Origin: CAZMXP01 sp964570285
GTDB taxonomy: Bacteria > Planctomycetota > PLA2
Assembly: GCA_964570285.1 (NCBI GenBank)
Contig: CAZMXP010000015.1
Span: 19,335-83,334 of the forward strand
DNA: 64,000 nucleotides
Direction of reading: 5' to 3'
The position numbers and the translations under genes were made by a program. Numbering within the stretch: the stretch's first letter is position 1; every line of letters begins with the position of its first letter. This document shows, one piece after another, positions 1 to 9,500 of this stretch. The notes under the pieces were generated by a model. That model did not search any database. It was not told where the DNA came from and saw nothing but the letters and a program-made list of their open reading frames with translations.

Positions 1-470
1 TCGAGCCGGTTGGCCTTGATCAGCGATTGTGCATCGGCGAGGTCGAGGGGACGCTTGCCCCAGATTCCCGAGGCGATCTTGAAGGCGATCAAGTCATTGA
101 GAACCGCGTACCGGATCCCCTCCGTGACCGTCGAATAGGAGGCTTCGTCCGGCTTCGGATAGACGATGGGGCTCCCGGGCGCACCCGCATGTTCGCCCGC
201 GACCAGCACGTCGATGTCTACTTTCCGCGCGGGATCCCTGAGCTTCCTACGGAGACCGGGACCGCGCGCGACGAGCCCGCGCCCCACGAGCCGCGCGTGG
301 ATCCTTTCGAGCCCTGCGGCGGTTGTGACGATGTCGATGTCCTCGGTGTGGCGGACATAGCCGTGCTGGCGCATGGCGAGAGCGCCGATGACCGCGAACG
401 GGATGCCTTCGTGCGCGAGCAAGTCGCGCAACGCCGCGAGCGTCTCGGCGATGTCTCTGGTGTGCGCCAT
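1..470 (-). CDS. Nucleotidyltransferase-fold protein (AbiEii/DUF6036-like), C-terminus cut by window edge
   Basis: The reverse strand is open from an ATG at 470 to the window edge with no stop. The translation has the nucleotidyltransferase signature GALAMRQHG followed by DIDIV, the glycine and D-x-D pattern of AbiEii/DUF6036-type enzymes, and later LNDLIAFKIASG and LDLADAQSL, which are also typical of this family. The ATG at 470 has GGAGG close upstream. A second in-frame ATG at 521 would overlap the stop of the upstream MFS gene by 8 bases and add 17 residues. Family members include the toxin half of AbiE-type systems, but no antitoxin partner is visible here, so a toxin role is only a possibility. 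Confidence 0.7.
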   Translation of the reverse strand, partial: MAHTRDIAETLAALRDLLAHEGIPFAVIGALAMRQHGYVRHTEDIDIVTTAAGLERIHARLVGRGLVARGPGLRRKLRDPARKVDIDVLVAGEHAGAPGSPIVYPKPDEASYSTVTEGIRYAVLNDLIAFKIASGIWGKRPLDLADAQSLIKANRL

Positions 471-513
471 GTCCCTCCGGAGGCCCGTCAAGAGTGAAGG
501 AGTGGTGAGGGGA

Positions 514-1659
514 TCAGCCATGCCGTGCCGTCCATTGTAGCGTCGCAACTGCGGCGACGGCGAGCGCGGCGCTCGTCAGGAAAGCCGCAGGCGGGCCGTG
601 CGCCTCCCAGATCGCGCCAAAGAGGACGCTGGCGACCAGGGCGAGCAGGCCAAGGGTCAGGTGGTACCAGCCGAACGCCGTGCCCGCGCGGCCGCGCGGC
701 GCGAGGTCGGCCACCAGCGCGCGTTCGCTGCCCTCGGCGAGGCCGTGGTAGCAGCCGTACGCGAGGAAGATCCCCCAGACGGCGGCGCGGCTCTCGGCGA
801 ACGCGAATGCAACAAAACAGGCGGCGCGCACAAGCCAGCCGATCGCCAGTGTCTGTCGCCGGCCCCACCGGTCGGCGAGAATGCCGCCGGGCAGCGCGGC
901 CGCGACCTTGACGATGTGGAATCCCATCCACAGCAGCGGGAGCGCCGCGACCGGGGTCGCGACGGCGCCGGCCTTCAGCAGCAGGAAGACGTCGCTCGCG
1001 TTGCCGAGGGTGAAGAGCCCAAGCGGCACGAGGAAGCCGCGCAGCGGCGCGAGGGGAGGGGGCGCGGGGGGAGGGGGGGGCGCCGGCCGCTCGGCAATGC
1101 GCGTGAGCAGGACGAGAGAGAGCAGGCCGGGGATCAGCGCGAGAGCGAAGAGAAGGCGCAGGTCGCTGGAGACGAAGTAGAGGAACCCGGCGGCGATCAG
1201 GGGTCCGACGATCGCGCCGGTGTTGTCCATCGCGCGGTGGAAGCTGAAGGCGGCGCCGCGCTGGGAAGCGGGCACCGACGCGGCGAGCAGCGCATCGCGC
1301 GGCGCGCTGCGCAGCCCCTTGCCGATCCGGTCGCAGATGCGGACCGCGAGGACGTGCCAGACCGCGCCCGCGACCGCGACGAGCGGGCGCACGAGCGACG
1401 AGATGGCGTAGCCCGCAAGCATGTAGGGGCGCCGGCGCCCGGAGCGGTCCGACCAGCGGCCGGAGAGCAGTTTCAGCACGCTGCTGACGGCGTCGGCGAC
1501 GCCCTCGATCCAGCCGATCGCGAGCGCGCTGCCGCCGAGCACCGTGACGAGGAAGGTCGGCAGCAGCGGGATGACCATCTCGCTCGCCGCATCGGTGAGC
1601 AGGCTGACCGCGCCGAGCGCGACGACGGTCCGGTTCCGCCACGGTCTCTGCAAGCGCAA
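514..1659 (-). CDS. MFS transporter
   Basis: A twelve-helix major facilitator protein of about 381 residues. The first helix (VVALGAVSLLTDAASEMV) and the loop 2-3 motif GRWSDRSGRRRP fit the MFS family; the substrate cannot be told from sequence. I place the start at a TTG at 1659 because GGAGG lies 8 bases upstream and the residues before it (the frame runs back to 1818) are Arg/Pro-rich and unlike an MFS N-terminus. It is divergent from the AmpG-like gene over about 145 bases and is followed on the same strand by the nucleotidyltransferase gene, with abutting or overlapping ends. Confidence 0.82.
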   Translation of the reverse strand: MRLQRPWRNRTVVALGAVSLLTDAASEMVIPLLPTFLVTVLGGSALAIGWIEGVADAVSSVLKLLSGRWSDRSGRRRPYMLAGYAISSLVRPLVAVAGAVWHVLAVRICDRIGKGLRSAPRDALLAASVPASQRGAAFSFHRAMDNTGAIVGPLIAAGFLYFVSSDLRLLFALALIPGLLSLVLLTRIAERPAPPPPPAPPPLAPLRGFLVPLGLFTLGNASDVFLLLKAGAVATPVAALPLLWMGFHIVKVAAALPGGILADRWGRRQTLAIGWLVRAACFVAFAFAESRAAVWGIFLAYGCYHGLAEGSERALVADLAPRGRAGTAFGWYHLTLGLLALVASVLFGAIWEAHGPPAAFLTSAALAVAAVATLQWTARHG

Positions 1660-1804
1660 GACTCTACCCTCCCCCGCGCCCCCTCCCGCATGGATGTCCG
1701 CCCACCGGCCGCGCGAGGGCGACGAGCGCCCCGCGACGCGGTGTCCCGGTTCTGGCCTGCGGGCGCAAGGGGGATGTCGCCGCGCCCCGGCATGCTGGGG
1801 CGTC

Positions 1805-2983
1805 TTGCGGACAGGCACGAAGTGCGCGTGGCTCGTCGGCGTCTATCTGGCGTCGGGCGCGCCCTATGGCATCGTCAACAAGGCGGCGCGGGTCTACTTC
1901 GCGCGCCTGGGCTTCGATCCGGAGGAGATCGGGCGCATCACAGGCTGGGCGCTGCTGGCCTACGCGCTGAAGTTCCTCTGGGCGCCGCTGCTCGACCGCT
2001 ACGGGAGGCGGCAGGTCTGGGCGGCCTCGTGCCAGATCGCCGTGGGCCTGCTGCTCGTGCTGTTCGCAAGCAGCGGGCCGTCGTCGCTCGCGCTGCTGCT
2101 CGTCGCGATCGCGCTCTGCTCGGCGACGCTGGATGTCGCCGCGGACGCCTACTCGATCGAGCTGCTCGAGCCGCGCGAACTCGGGATCGCGAACGGCCTG
2201 CGCGTGACCGCCTACAAGGGGGGCTACCTGCTGACCGCGGGGCTGCTCGTCGGGCAGGCCGACGCGCACGGCTGGCCCGCCGTCTTCCGCTGGGCGGGCA
2301 TCGCGATCGGCGCGCTCTCGGTCGTCACGCTGATGCTGCCGGGGGTGCCGAAGGGGCCGGCGGCGGGCCTTCCGCTGATCGAGCCGCTGCGCCGGTTCGC
2401 CGCGCGCGACGGACTGCTCTCGTTTGTCGTCGTCGCGCTCTTCATCCTGCTGTTCAAGCTCGGCGACTTCGCGATGGCGCCGATGATCGAGCCGTTTCTC
2501 GTGAAGCGCGGCATGTCGAACGCCGCCATCGGCTACTTCCAGACGACCTCGGGCGTCATCGCGACCGTGCTCGGCGCCATGTCGGGCGGCGCGCTGACGA
2601 CGCGCTGGGGCATCTTCCGGGCGCTCTGGATCCTCGGCCTCTTCCAGGCGCTCAGCAACCTCGGCTACGCGGCGGCGGCGGCGACCGACTCGCCGGCCAT
2701 CCTCTGGAGCGCGGTCGTCTTCGAACCCTTCTGCGGAGGCCTCGGCACCGCCGCCTTCCTCGCCTTCCTGATGGCCTGCTGCGGCAAATCGCACACCGGC
2801 ACCGGCTACGCACTCCTGTCGGCGCTCTTCGGCCTCGCGGGGTCGCTCGCCGCCTTCCCCTCCGGCACCTGGGTCAAGGCGTGGGGCTACGGGCCCTACT
2901 TCGCCTTCACGACGCTGCTCGCCGCGCCGGCTTTCGCCTTGCTGCCGTGGGTGAAGCGGTGGGCCTCCCCGCGGGTGGAATAG
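1805..2983 (+). CDS. AmpG-like MFS permease (PAT family)
   Basis: About 392 residues with many membrane segments. The N-terminus WLVGVYLASGAPYGIV and the following LKFLWAPLLDRYGRR match the AmpG/PAT branch of the MFS, whose known members carry anhydro-muropeptides or acetyl-CoA into the cytoplasm. No ATG or GTG is well placed in this frame; the best start is a TTG at 1805, eight residues before the first helix, with a weak G-rich leader. No ampD or beta-lactamase neighbours are present, so the muropeptide substrate is only a family-based guess. Its stop codon merges with a G-tract palindrome. Confidence 0.78.
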   Translation: MRTGTKCAWLVGVYLASGAPYGIVNKAARVYFARLGFDPEEIGRITGWALLAYALKFLWAPLLDRYGRRQVWAASCQIAVGLLLVLFASSGPSSLALLLVAIALCSATLDVAADAYSIELLEPRELGIANGLRVTAYKGGYLLTAGLLVGQADAHGWPAVFRWAGIAIGALSVVTLMLPGVPKGPAAGLPLIEPLRRFAARDGLLSFVVVALFILLFKLGDFAMAPMIEPFLVKRGMSNAAIGYFQTTSGVIATVLGAMSGGALTTRWGIFRALWILGLFQALSNLGYAAAAATDSPAILWSAVVFEPFCGGLGTAAFLAFLMACCGKSHTGTGYALLSALFGLAGSLAAFPSGTWVKAWGYGPYFAFTTLLAAPAFALLPWVKRWASPRVE

Positions 2984-3026
2984 GGGGGGCGCGGGGGGGG
3001 TGTAACGCCGACCCCCCGCGCCCCCC
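2984..3026. repeat. G-tract/C-tract palindrome downstream of the AmpG-like gene
   Basis: A run of G, then CGC, then a run of G (2984-3000) is matched by CCCCCC-GCG-CCCCCC at 3012-3026, giving a stem of about 15 pairs with an 11-base loop. It begins at the stop codon of the upstream gene, so it could act as a terminator, but no T-run follows. It belongs to the G-tract motif family seen throughout the window. TATAGG about 3 bases downstream could be a -10 element for the next gene. Confidence 0.6.
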
Positions 3027-3076
3027 TCTATAGGGTCGAAGGGTGCAGGTGCCCCTTCCCTGAAGGAGGTCCGACC

Positions 3077-3706
3077 ATGAAGCGACTCGCATTCACACTC
3101 GTACTCGCGCTCGCGGCCTGCGGCACGTCTGGCGCACCGCAGGCCCCGGTGGCGAAGGCTGCCACCGCGGCATTCCGGGTCTTCGGCGACACGCTTGCGA
3201 TCGAGACTCGGGGAGGCGATCGCGCCTACTGGGTCGGCGTCGTGGGACGCGACGGGCGCGCCGCTCAGCCGCGGGCGCTCGTCCTCGAGTCGGCGGATGG
3301 CGAGATCACGACGATCTCCCTCGCCGCCGACGGCCAGCCGACGGAGGTTCTCTTGCCGGACGGGAGCGGCGTCCGGGTCCGGGAGGCGGGGGAGGGGCTG
3401 CTGCGCCTCCGAGGGTGGATCGCCAGCGGCGAGGTCGTCGTCGACCAGGTCGTACCCGGTACCCTGCCCGTCGACGCCGCCGCCGCGCTACAGCAGGCAG
3501 GGCGGGGCATCCTGACGGTGCGCGTGGAGCTGCTCGATTGCGAGGGGCGCCCCTCCGAGGCTCTGGTCCAGCGCGCACAGTCCGCGACGGTCTGGCTGTA
3601 CGGGCCGAAGGCACTCTGGCGGGTGCCTCGGGTCGCGCGACGCGAGTCAAGCGCGTTCGTCGCCGAGTTCCCGCTTCACCCCGGGCTCGGCGACCTCGAT
3701 GCCTAG
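3077..3706 (+). CDS. Lipoprotein of unknown function, N-terminal part of a frame broken by TAG
   Basis: The start has a perfect Shine-Dalgarno (GAAGGAGG, 8 bases upstream). Residues 1-15 form a lipoprotein signal peptide ending in the lipobox LAAC. The remainder is beta-rich with no family I recognise. The frame ends at a TAG (3704-3706), but the same frame continues without another stop to 4843, and the next segment has no signal peptide and no ribosome binding site. The natural product is therefore probably a single exported lipoprotein of about 588 residues, ended early here by a nonsense codon, or else read through. Confidence 0.6.
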   Translation: MKRLAFTLVLALAACGTSGAPQAPVAKAATAAFRVFGDTLAIETRGGDRAYWVGVVGRDGRAAQPRALVLESADGEITTISLAADGQPTEVLLPDGSGVRVREAGEGLLRLRGWIASGEVVVDQVVPGTLPVDAAAALQQAGRGILTVRVELLDCEGRPSEALVQRAQSATVWLYGPKALWRVPRVARRESSAFVAEFPLHPGLGDLDA

Positions 3707-3721
3707 GATTGCCAAAACGTC

Positions 3722-4843
3722 GTGGATGGCCTGAAGGAAGGTGTCGCGCTATGCGAGGACATCTCCACGATGATCGAACTGCTCTGCACACTCCCCAAGC
3801 TCGATCCCAAGGTCGCCCTGCTCTGCGGCCTTCTGGGAGGCATCGTCGATGCCATCTGCGAGATCGACGGGATGATCCTCGACTACTCCTGCTCGCAGGA
3901 GGCGGAGGATCGCCCCCACTCCCCGCTGGGCCTTGACGACAGCCTCGTGAACTCGGCGGTCGAGGCGATCGTGCGCGTGCGCACCTGCGAGGGGTTTGAG
4001 GCTCGACGCTCGGGCCTGGTGCAACTCGCGGGGAGCCAGGCGGAGGCCGAGCTGACGGTGGACGGGTGCACCGGCACCGGCGAGGGGGCCCGCTCGTCCC
4101 TGCTGGCCTCGATGGGGCACGTCGCGATCGTCGGGGGGAGCGGGACCTACAGGGTTTTCGAGACTTTCGAGGATGGCGACGTGCGGTCAACCGAGGGCAG
4201 CGGAAGCGTGTCGGTATCTGTCCGCTCTCCCGACCGCGTGCTGGCCGAGTGCGCCGCGTACTCGTGGGAGACGGGCGAGGTGCTGGCGCGGTTTCGGACG
4301 GTGGCGGGCGGATTCCTTCGAGCGCGTGCCGAGCCCGAGGGCGGCTATCTCGAGCTGGAGGGCTCGGTAGACCGCCAGTTCGAGCGCGTCCGCCAACCGA
4401 CGCCGCAGGAGGAGCCGGGCTACGAGCTTCAGGTCGACGAGTGCGTTGCCCCCGCGCAATACGAGGTGGGAAACGGCACCATCTTCGCCTTCGTGCAGCT
4501 GCTGCCGCTCCAACGGCTCCGCATCACGATCACCTCGAAGGGCGGAGTCTCCGGTCTTGCCGCCCTCGCCAGCGCGGCAGTCGAAGAGGTGCCGCTCGTG
4601 CCCGGCGGGGAAATCGTCCTGGAAACCACCTACGAGGAGATCGCCGACGGCATCCTCTCGGGATCCGACCTGGGCCCTTCGGATCTGCCGGAGGGGGAGG
4701 AGCTTCCCGACGGCACGAGGGGTCCCCTCTGCCACCTTGCGGTCCTCCAGATCGACGCGACCGTGAGCGTGCTCCACGACGCGGCGGGCGTCATGGCCTT
4801 CTCGGGACGCCTCGACTACCGGATCGAGATCCTCGATAACTAG
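3722..4843 (+). CDS. Continuation of the 3077 lipoprotein frame after the in-frame TAG
   Basis: About 373 codons in the same frame as the lipoprotein that ends at 3706. The only start near the beginning is a GTG at 3722 with no Shine-Dalgarno. The protein has several cysteines near its start (ALCED, ELLC, LLCG, AICE, YSC) and then a long beta-rich part, as in secreted proteins, but no signal peptide of its own. This fits the second half of an exported lipoprotein rather than an independent gene. Function unknown. Confidence 0.5.
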   Translation: MDGLKEGVALCEDISTMIELLCTLPKLDPKVALLCGLLGGIVDAICEIDGMILDYSCSQEAEDRPHSPLGLDDSLVNSAVEAIVRVRTCEGFEARRSGLVQLAGSQAEAELTVDGCTGTGEGARSSLLASMGHVAIVGGSGTYRVFETFEDGDVRSTEGSGSVSVSVRSPDRVLAECAAYSWETGEVLARFRTVAGGFLRARAEPEGGYLELEGSVDRQFERVRQPTPQEEPGYELQVDECVAPAQYEVGNGTIFAFVQLLPLQRLRITITSKGGVSGLAALASAAVEEVPLVPGGEIVLETTYEEIADGILSGSDLGPSDLPEGEELPDGTRGPLCHLAVLQIDATVSVLHDAAGVMAFSGRLDYRIEILDN

Positions 4844-4844
4844 G

Positions 4845-4879
4845 AGCGGGACAAAGGGGTCAGACCCCGTTGTCCCGCT
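4845..4879. repeat. Palindromic repeat with GGGGTCAGACCCC core, copy 1
   Basis: Perfect 10-base arms AGCGGGACAA / TTGTCCCGCT enclose GGGG-TCAGA-CCCC. It lies just after the stop codon at 4843. A second copy with the same core and similar arms is at 56609-56645, so this is a dispersed repeat; it may also terminate transcription. Confidence 0.75.
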
Positions 4880-4925
4880 GCGGAATATCACCCGGGCCCT
4901 CTAGACGTCTGGGCGGGGATGCGTG

Positions 4926-6563
4926 ATGATCGCGGCCATGAGCCGCGTACAATCCCCCACCCCGCCCACCGACGAGAGCATCCGCGAACGGGTCGAGGCG
5001 GAGCGCCGGCGCCTCCTCGCCGAGGCGGGCCTCGACTTCAAGCCGAGCCACTTCCACCGCCCCCACGAGCGCCCCTTCACCGCGGCGGAGCGGCCCCACA
5101 CGACGGTTCTGATCTCGGGGCTGTCGCTGAAGCACGAGGAGCTGGTCGTCGGCGCGCTGCAGGGGCTCGGCTACAAGTGCGAGAACCTCGCCGTGCCGGA
5201 CGTGCGCGCGTTCCAGATCGGCAAGGAGTACGGCAACGGGGGCCAGTGCTCCCCCACCTACTTCACCGTCGGGAATCTGGTGAAGCACCTCCAGGGGCTC
5301 CGGGACTCGGGGATGCCGAAGGAGCGCATCTTCGAGGACTTCGTCTTCCTGACGGCGGGGGGCTGCGGGCCCTGCCGCTTCGGCATGTACGAGGCGGAGT
5401 ACCGGATCGCGCTGCGCAACGCCGGCTTCGACGCCTTCCGCGTGATCCTCTTCAGCCAGACCGGCGGCCTCTCGCAGGGGCAGATGGAGGCCGGCCTCCG
5501 CATGGACCTCGACTTCTTCCTGACGATCATCAGCGCGCTCGCGATCGGCGACCTCCTGAACGAGGTCGGCTACCAGGTCCGGCCCTACGAGGTCGAGAAG
5601 GGGGCGACCGACGCGGCCCTCAAGCGCTGCATGGCCATCGTGAGCGCCGCCTTCCGCGACCGCTCCTTCGCGGCGGCCAAGACCAAGCTCGGCAAGTTCT
5701 GGAAGTACCTCTTCACCGACCACTTCACGGGCGCGCTGCGCGAGTGCCGCGCCCTGCTCGACGCGGTCGAGGTGGACCGCACGCGCGTGCTGCCGGTCGT
5801 GAAGGTGACGGGCGAGTTCTGGGCGCAGACGACGGAGGGCGACGGCAACTACAAGATGTTCCGCTTCCTCGAGGGGGAGGGGGCGGAGGCGATCGTCGAG
5901 CCGATCATGACCTGGATCAACTACCTGCTCTGGCAGGTGCGGCAGGGCGCCGTCCACCGCTACGGCAGCGACGGGCGCAAGAACCCCTTCAAGCACTGGG
6001 CGCTGCTCGCCAAGCTCAACCTCGCGAACCGCCTGCTCAACCGCGCCTACGACCGCTACCGCGAGGCGCTCGGCGGCACCGCCCACGCGCTCGCCAACCA
6101 GCTGCATCTGCAGCGCCTCGGCCACCCCCACTACAACGTCAACTCGCAGGGCGGCGAGGGCCACCTCGAAGTGGCGAAGAACATCTACTACCACAACAAG
6201 AACCTCGCCCACATGGTGCTGTCGCTGAAGCCCTTCGGCTGCATGCCGAGCACGCAGAGCGACGGCGCGCAGGCGGCCGTCGTCTCGAAGTACCCCGACA
6301 TGATCTACCTGCCGGTGGAGACGAGCGGCGAGGGGGAGATCAACGCGCACAGCCGCGTGCAGATGGCGCTCGGCGAGGCGCGCAAGAAGGCGCGCGAGGA
6401 GTTCGCGCGGGCGCTCGCCGAGAGCGGGCTCACCCTCGACGAGGTCCGCGCCGAGGCCGCGCGACGCCCCGACCTCCGCCGCGCGCTGCTGCCGCTGCAC
6501 GACGAGCGCTACGCCGGCGCCGCCGCGCGGTTTGTCGCCCACGTCGCGGGAGAGCGCCGGTGA
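4926..6563 (+). CDS. 2-hydroxyacyl-CoA dehydratase D-component-like protein
   Basis: About 545 residues. It resembles the HgdB/FldC-type subunits of 2-hydroxyacyl-CoA dehydratases, in the branch found with activase-related proteins. Cysteines that could hold an iron-sulfur cluster occur in GGQCSP, AGGCGPCRFGMYEAEYR and FGCMPSTQSDG. The usual second dehydratase subunit is not adjacent; instead the stop overlaps the next gene by GTGA, and that gene carries two activase domains. I chose ATG 4926 (GGGGA six bases upstream); GTG 4923 and ATG 4938 are alternatives. The substrate cannot be inferred. Confidence 0.75.
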   Translation: MIAAMSRVQSPTPPTDESIRERVEAERRRLLAEAGLDFKPSHFHRPHERPFTAAERPHTTVLISGLSLKHEELVVGALQGLGYKCENLAVPDVRAFQIGKEYGNGGQCSPTYFTVGNLVKHLQGLRDSGMPKERIFEDFVFLTAGGCGPCRFGMYEAEYRIALRNAGFDAFRVILFSQTGGLSQGQMEAGLRMDLDFFLTIISALAIGDLLNEVGYQVRPYEVEKGATDAALKRCMAIVSAAFRDRSFAAAKTKLGKFWKYLFTDHFTGALRECRALLDAVEVDRTRVLPVVKVTGEFWAQTTEGDGNYKMFRFLEGEGAEAIVEPIMTWINYLLWQVRQGAVHRYGSDGRKNPFKHWALLAKLNLANRLLNRAYDRYREALGGTAHALANQLHLQRLGHPHYNVNSQGGEGHLEVAKNIYYHNKNLAHMVLSLKPFGCMPSTQSDGAQAAVVSKYPDMIYLPVETSGEGEINAHSRVQMALGEARKKAREEFARALAESGLTLDEVRAEAARRPDLRRALLPLHDERYAGAAARFVAHVAGERR

Positions 6564-9500
6564 TCCGGCACCGGATCGGCCTCGACGTCGGCTCCACGAC
6601 GGTGAAGGCGGTCGTCGTCGACGCGGCGACGGACGCGATCGTCTGGAAGGACTACCAGCGCCACGAGACCAAGCAGGCGGGCAAGACGCTCGAACTCCTC
6701 GAGGCGATCGGGTCGATCGTCGACCCCGCCGCGACGCGCATCTTCGTCACCGGCAGCGGCGGCGCCGCGCTCGCCGCGCACCTCGGCGCGAAGTTCGTGC
6801 AGGAGGTCAACGCGGTCTCGCTCGCGGTCGAACGCCTCTACCCGCAGGCGGGCTCCGTCATCGAGCTCGGCGGGCAGGACGCGAAGATCATCATCTTCCG
6901 CGAGGACCCGGCCACCGGCCGCAAGAAGAAGGTCCCGTCGATGAACGACAAGTGCGCCGGCGGCACCGGCGCCGTCATCGACAAGATCAACGCGAAGCTG
7001 AACATCCCCGCGAAGGAGCTCTGCGCGATGGGCTACCGCGGCAAGAAGCTGCACCCGGTGGCCGGCAAGTGCGGCGTCTTCGCCGAGACCGACATCAACG
7101 GCCTGCAGAAGCAGGGCGTGCCGCCCGACGAGCTCATGGCGTCGCTCTTCGAGGCGATCATCCAGCAGAACCTCACCGTGCTCACGCGCGGCAACACGCT
7201 GCGCCCCTACGTGCTGCTGCTCGGCGGCCCCAACACCTTCATCCGCGGCATGATCGACGCGTGGAAGGTCAACATCCCGAAGGTGTGGCAGGAGCGGAAG
7301 ACGGAGCTTCCGGAGGGGATCCCGCCGGAGGACCTGATCCTCGTGCCCGACAACGCGCAGTACTTCGCGGCGCTCGGCGCCGTCGAGTTCGGCAAGGAGG
7401 AGGGGGAGGAGGTCGGCCTCTACAGGGGCAGCGCCGGCCTGCGGGAGTTCATGTCGAGGGGGTCGGGGGGCCAGCAGAAGCCGAAGTCGTCGGGCCACGG
7501 GCTCGCCAACGGCGACCTCGACGCCTTCCTCGAGAAGTACAAGCCCGCCCGCTTCGAGCCCGCGCGCTTCCGCGGCGGCGAGCGCGTCGAGGCCTACCTC
7601 GGCGTGGACGGCGGCTCGACCAGCACGAAGGCGGTGCTGCTCAATGCGAAGGGCGACGTGCTCGTCAAGGCCTACGGCCTGTCGAAGGGCAACCCGATCG
7701 AGGACACGAAGACGCGGCTCGCCGAACTGCGCGCCTACGTCGAGGGGCAGGGGGCCGAACTCGTCGTCCGGGGCGTCGGCACGACCGGCTACGCGAAGGA
7801 CATCCTGCGCGACGTGCTGAAGGCGGACGCGGCGATCGTCGAGACGGTCGCCCACACCGAGTCCGCGCTGCACTTCTACGACGACGTGGATGTCGTCTGC
7901 GACGTCGGCGGCCAGGACATCAAGATCATCGTGCTGAAGAACCGCAAGGTGAAGGACTTCAAGCTGAACACCCAGTGCTCGGCGGGCAACGGCTACTTCC
8001 TGCAGAGCACGGCCGCGGGCTTCGGCGTCGATGTGCGCGACTACGCGACGACCGCGTTCTCCGCGGAGGCCTACCCGCAGTTCGGCTACGGCTGCGCAGT
8101 CTTCATGCAGAGCGACATCGTCGACTTCCAGCGCCAGGGATGGGCGCCGCACGAGATCATGGCGGGCCTCGCGGCCGTGCTGCCGAAGAACATCTGGATC
8201 TACGTGAGCCAGATCCCGAACCTCGCGAAACTCGGCCGGAACTTCGTGCTGCAGGGCGGCACCCAGCACAACCTCGCCGCGGTCAAGGCGCAGGTGGACT
8301 TCATCCACTCCCGCTTCCACGACGACAGCGGCCAGAAGCCCAACGTCTTCGTCCACCGCCACACCGGCGAGTCGGGCGCGATCGGCGCCGCCCTCGAGGC
8401 GGCCCGCCTCGGCGCCGCGGGCAGGGTCACCCAGTTCATCGGCCTCGACGCGGTCGCGCGGATCGGCTACGAGACCAAGCGCGACGAGTCCACCCGCTGC
8501 TACTTCTGCAAGAACAAGTGCCTCCGGACCTTCATCGATGTCAGTGTCGCCGAGCAGGAGAAGCGGCGGCTCATCATCGCCACCTGCGAGAAGGGCGAGG
8601 TCGAGGACATCGAGGCGATGAAGAAGATCAAGGCGGGCCTCGACGCCGCGAAGACGCTCAACCCCAACCTCGCCGCCTTTGCCGCCAGGCGCGTCTGGCA
8701 GGATTTCAAGCCCATTGCCGTCGCCGATCCGGTGCCCCCGCGCCCCCTGTTGACAAAGACGAAGGAGAGAGCCGCCCGGATGCAGGCCCGGGCCTCGCTG
8801 AGAATCGGCATGCCGCGCGTGCTGAACATGTACTCGCTGACGCCGTTTTTCACCTCCTACTTCGGCGCGCTGGGCGTCCCCTTCAGGAACTTCGTCTTCA
8901 GCGACTTCACGAGCGAGGCGCTCTACCGCGAGGGGAGCAAGCGCGGGTCGATCGACCCCTGCTTCCCGAGCAAGGTCGCCCCGGCGCACATCCACAACCT
9001 GCTCTTCCGCCATCACGAGAAGCAGCCGCTCAGCTGGATCCTCTTCCCGATGGTGGATGCGCTGCCGTCGCACCTGTCGCACGTGCAGGCGTCGCGCGCC
9101 TGCCCGACGGTGACGCTGACGCCCGAGACGGCGAAGGCGGCCTTCACGAAGGAGGGGGACGCCTTCGCCGAGCGCGGTGTCAGGTACTTGAATCCCTTCG
9201 TCAATTTCGGTGACGAATCTCTGCTGCGGAAGCAGATGTTTGGGGAGTTCGAGGGGCTGCTCGGGCTGACGCAGGCGGAGTCCGACCGCGCCTGCGCCGA
9301 AGGGTGGAAGGCGCTGCGCGCGTACGACGAGGAGTTGCGCCGCCTCGGGCGCGAGACGATCGACAGCCTCGAGCGCGAGGAGCGGATCGGCATCGTGCTG
9401 CTCGGGCGGCCCTACCACAACGACCCGGGGCTCAACCACGAGATCCTCGATGAGCTGCAGAAGCAGGGGTTCCCGATCCTGACGCAGGACAGCCTGCCCG

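Noticed and set aside
3704..3706. Recoding of TAG as pyrrolysine
   Set aside because: Nothing in the window suggests pyrrolysine use, and no homologue comparison is possible here; nonsense change or read-through is simpler.
4860..6542. Long reverse-strand open frame of about 560 codons opposite the dehydratase-like gene
   Set aside because: Low-complexity Arg/Leu/Ala-rich protein without motifs; an antisense frame kept open by high GC third positions of the real gene.
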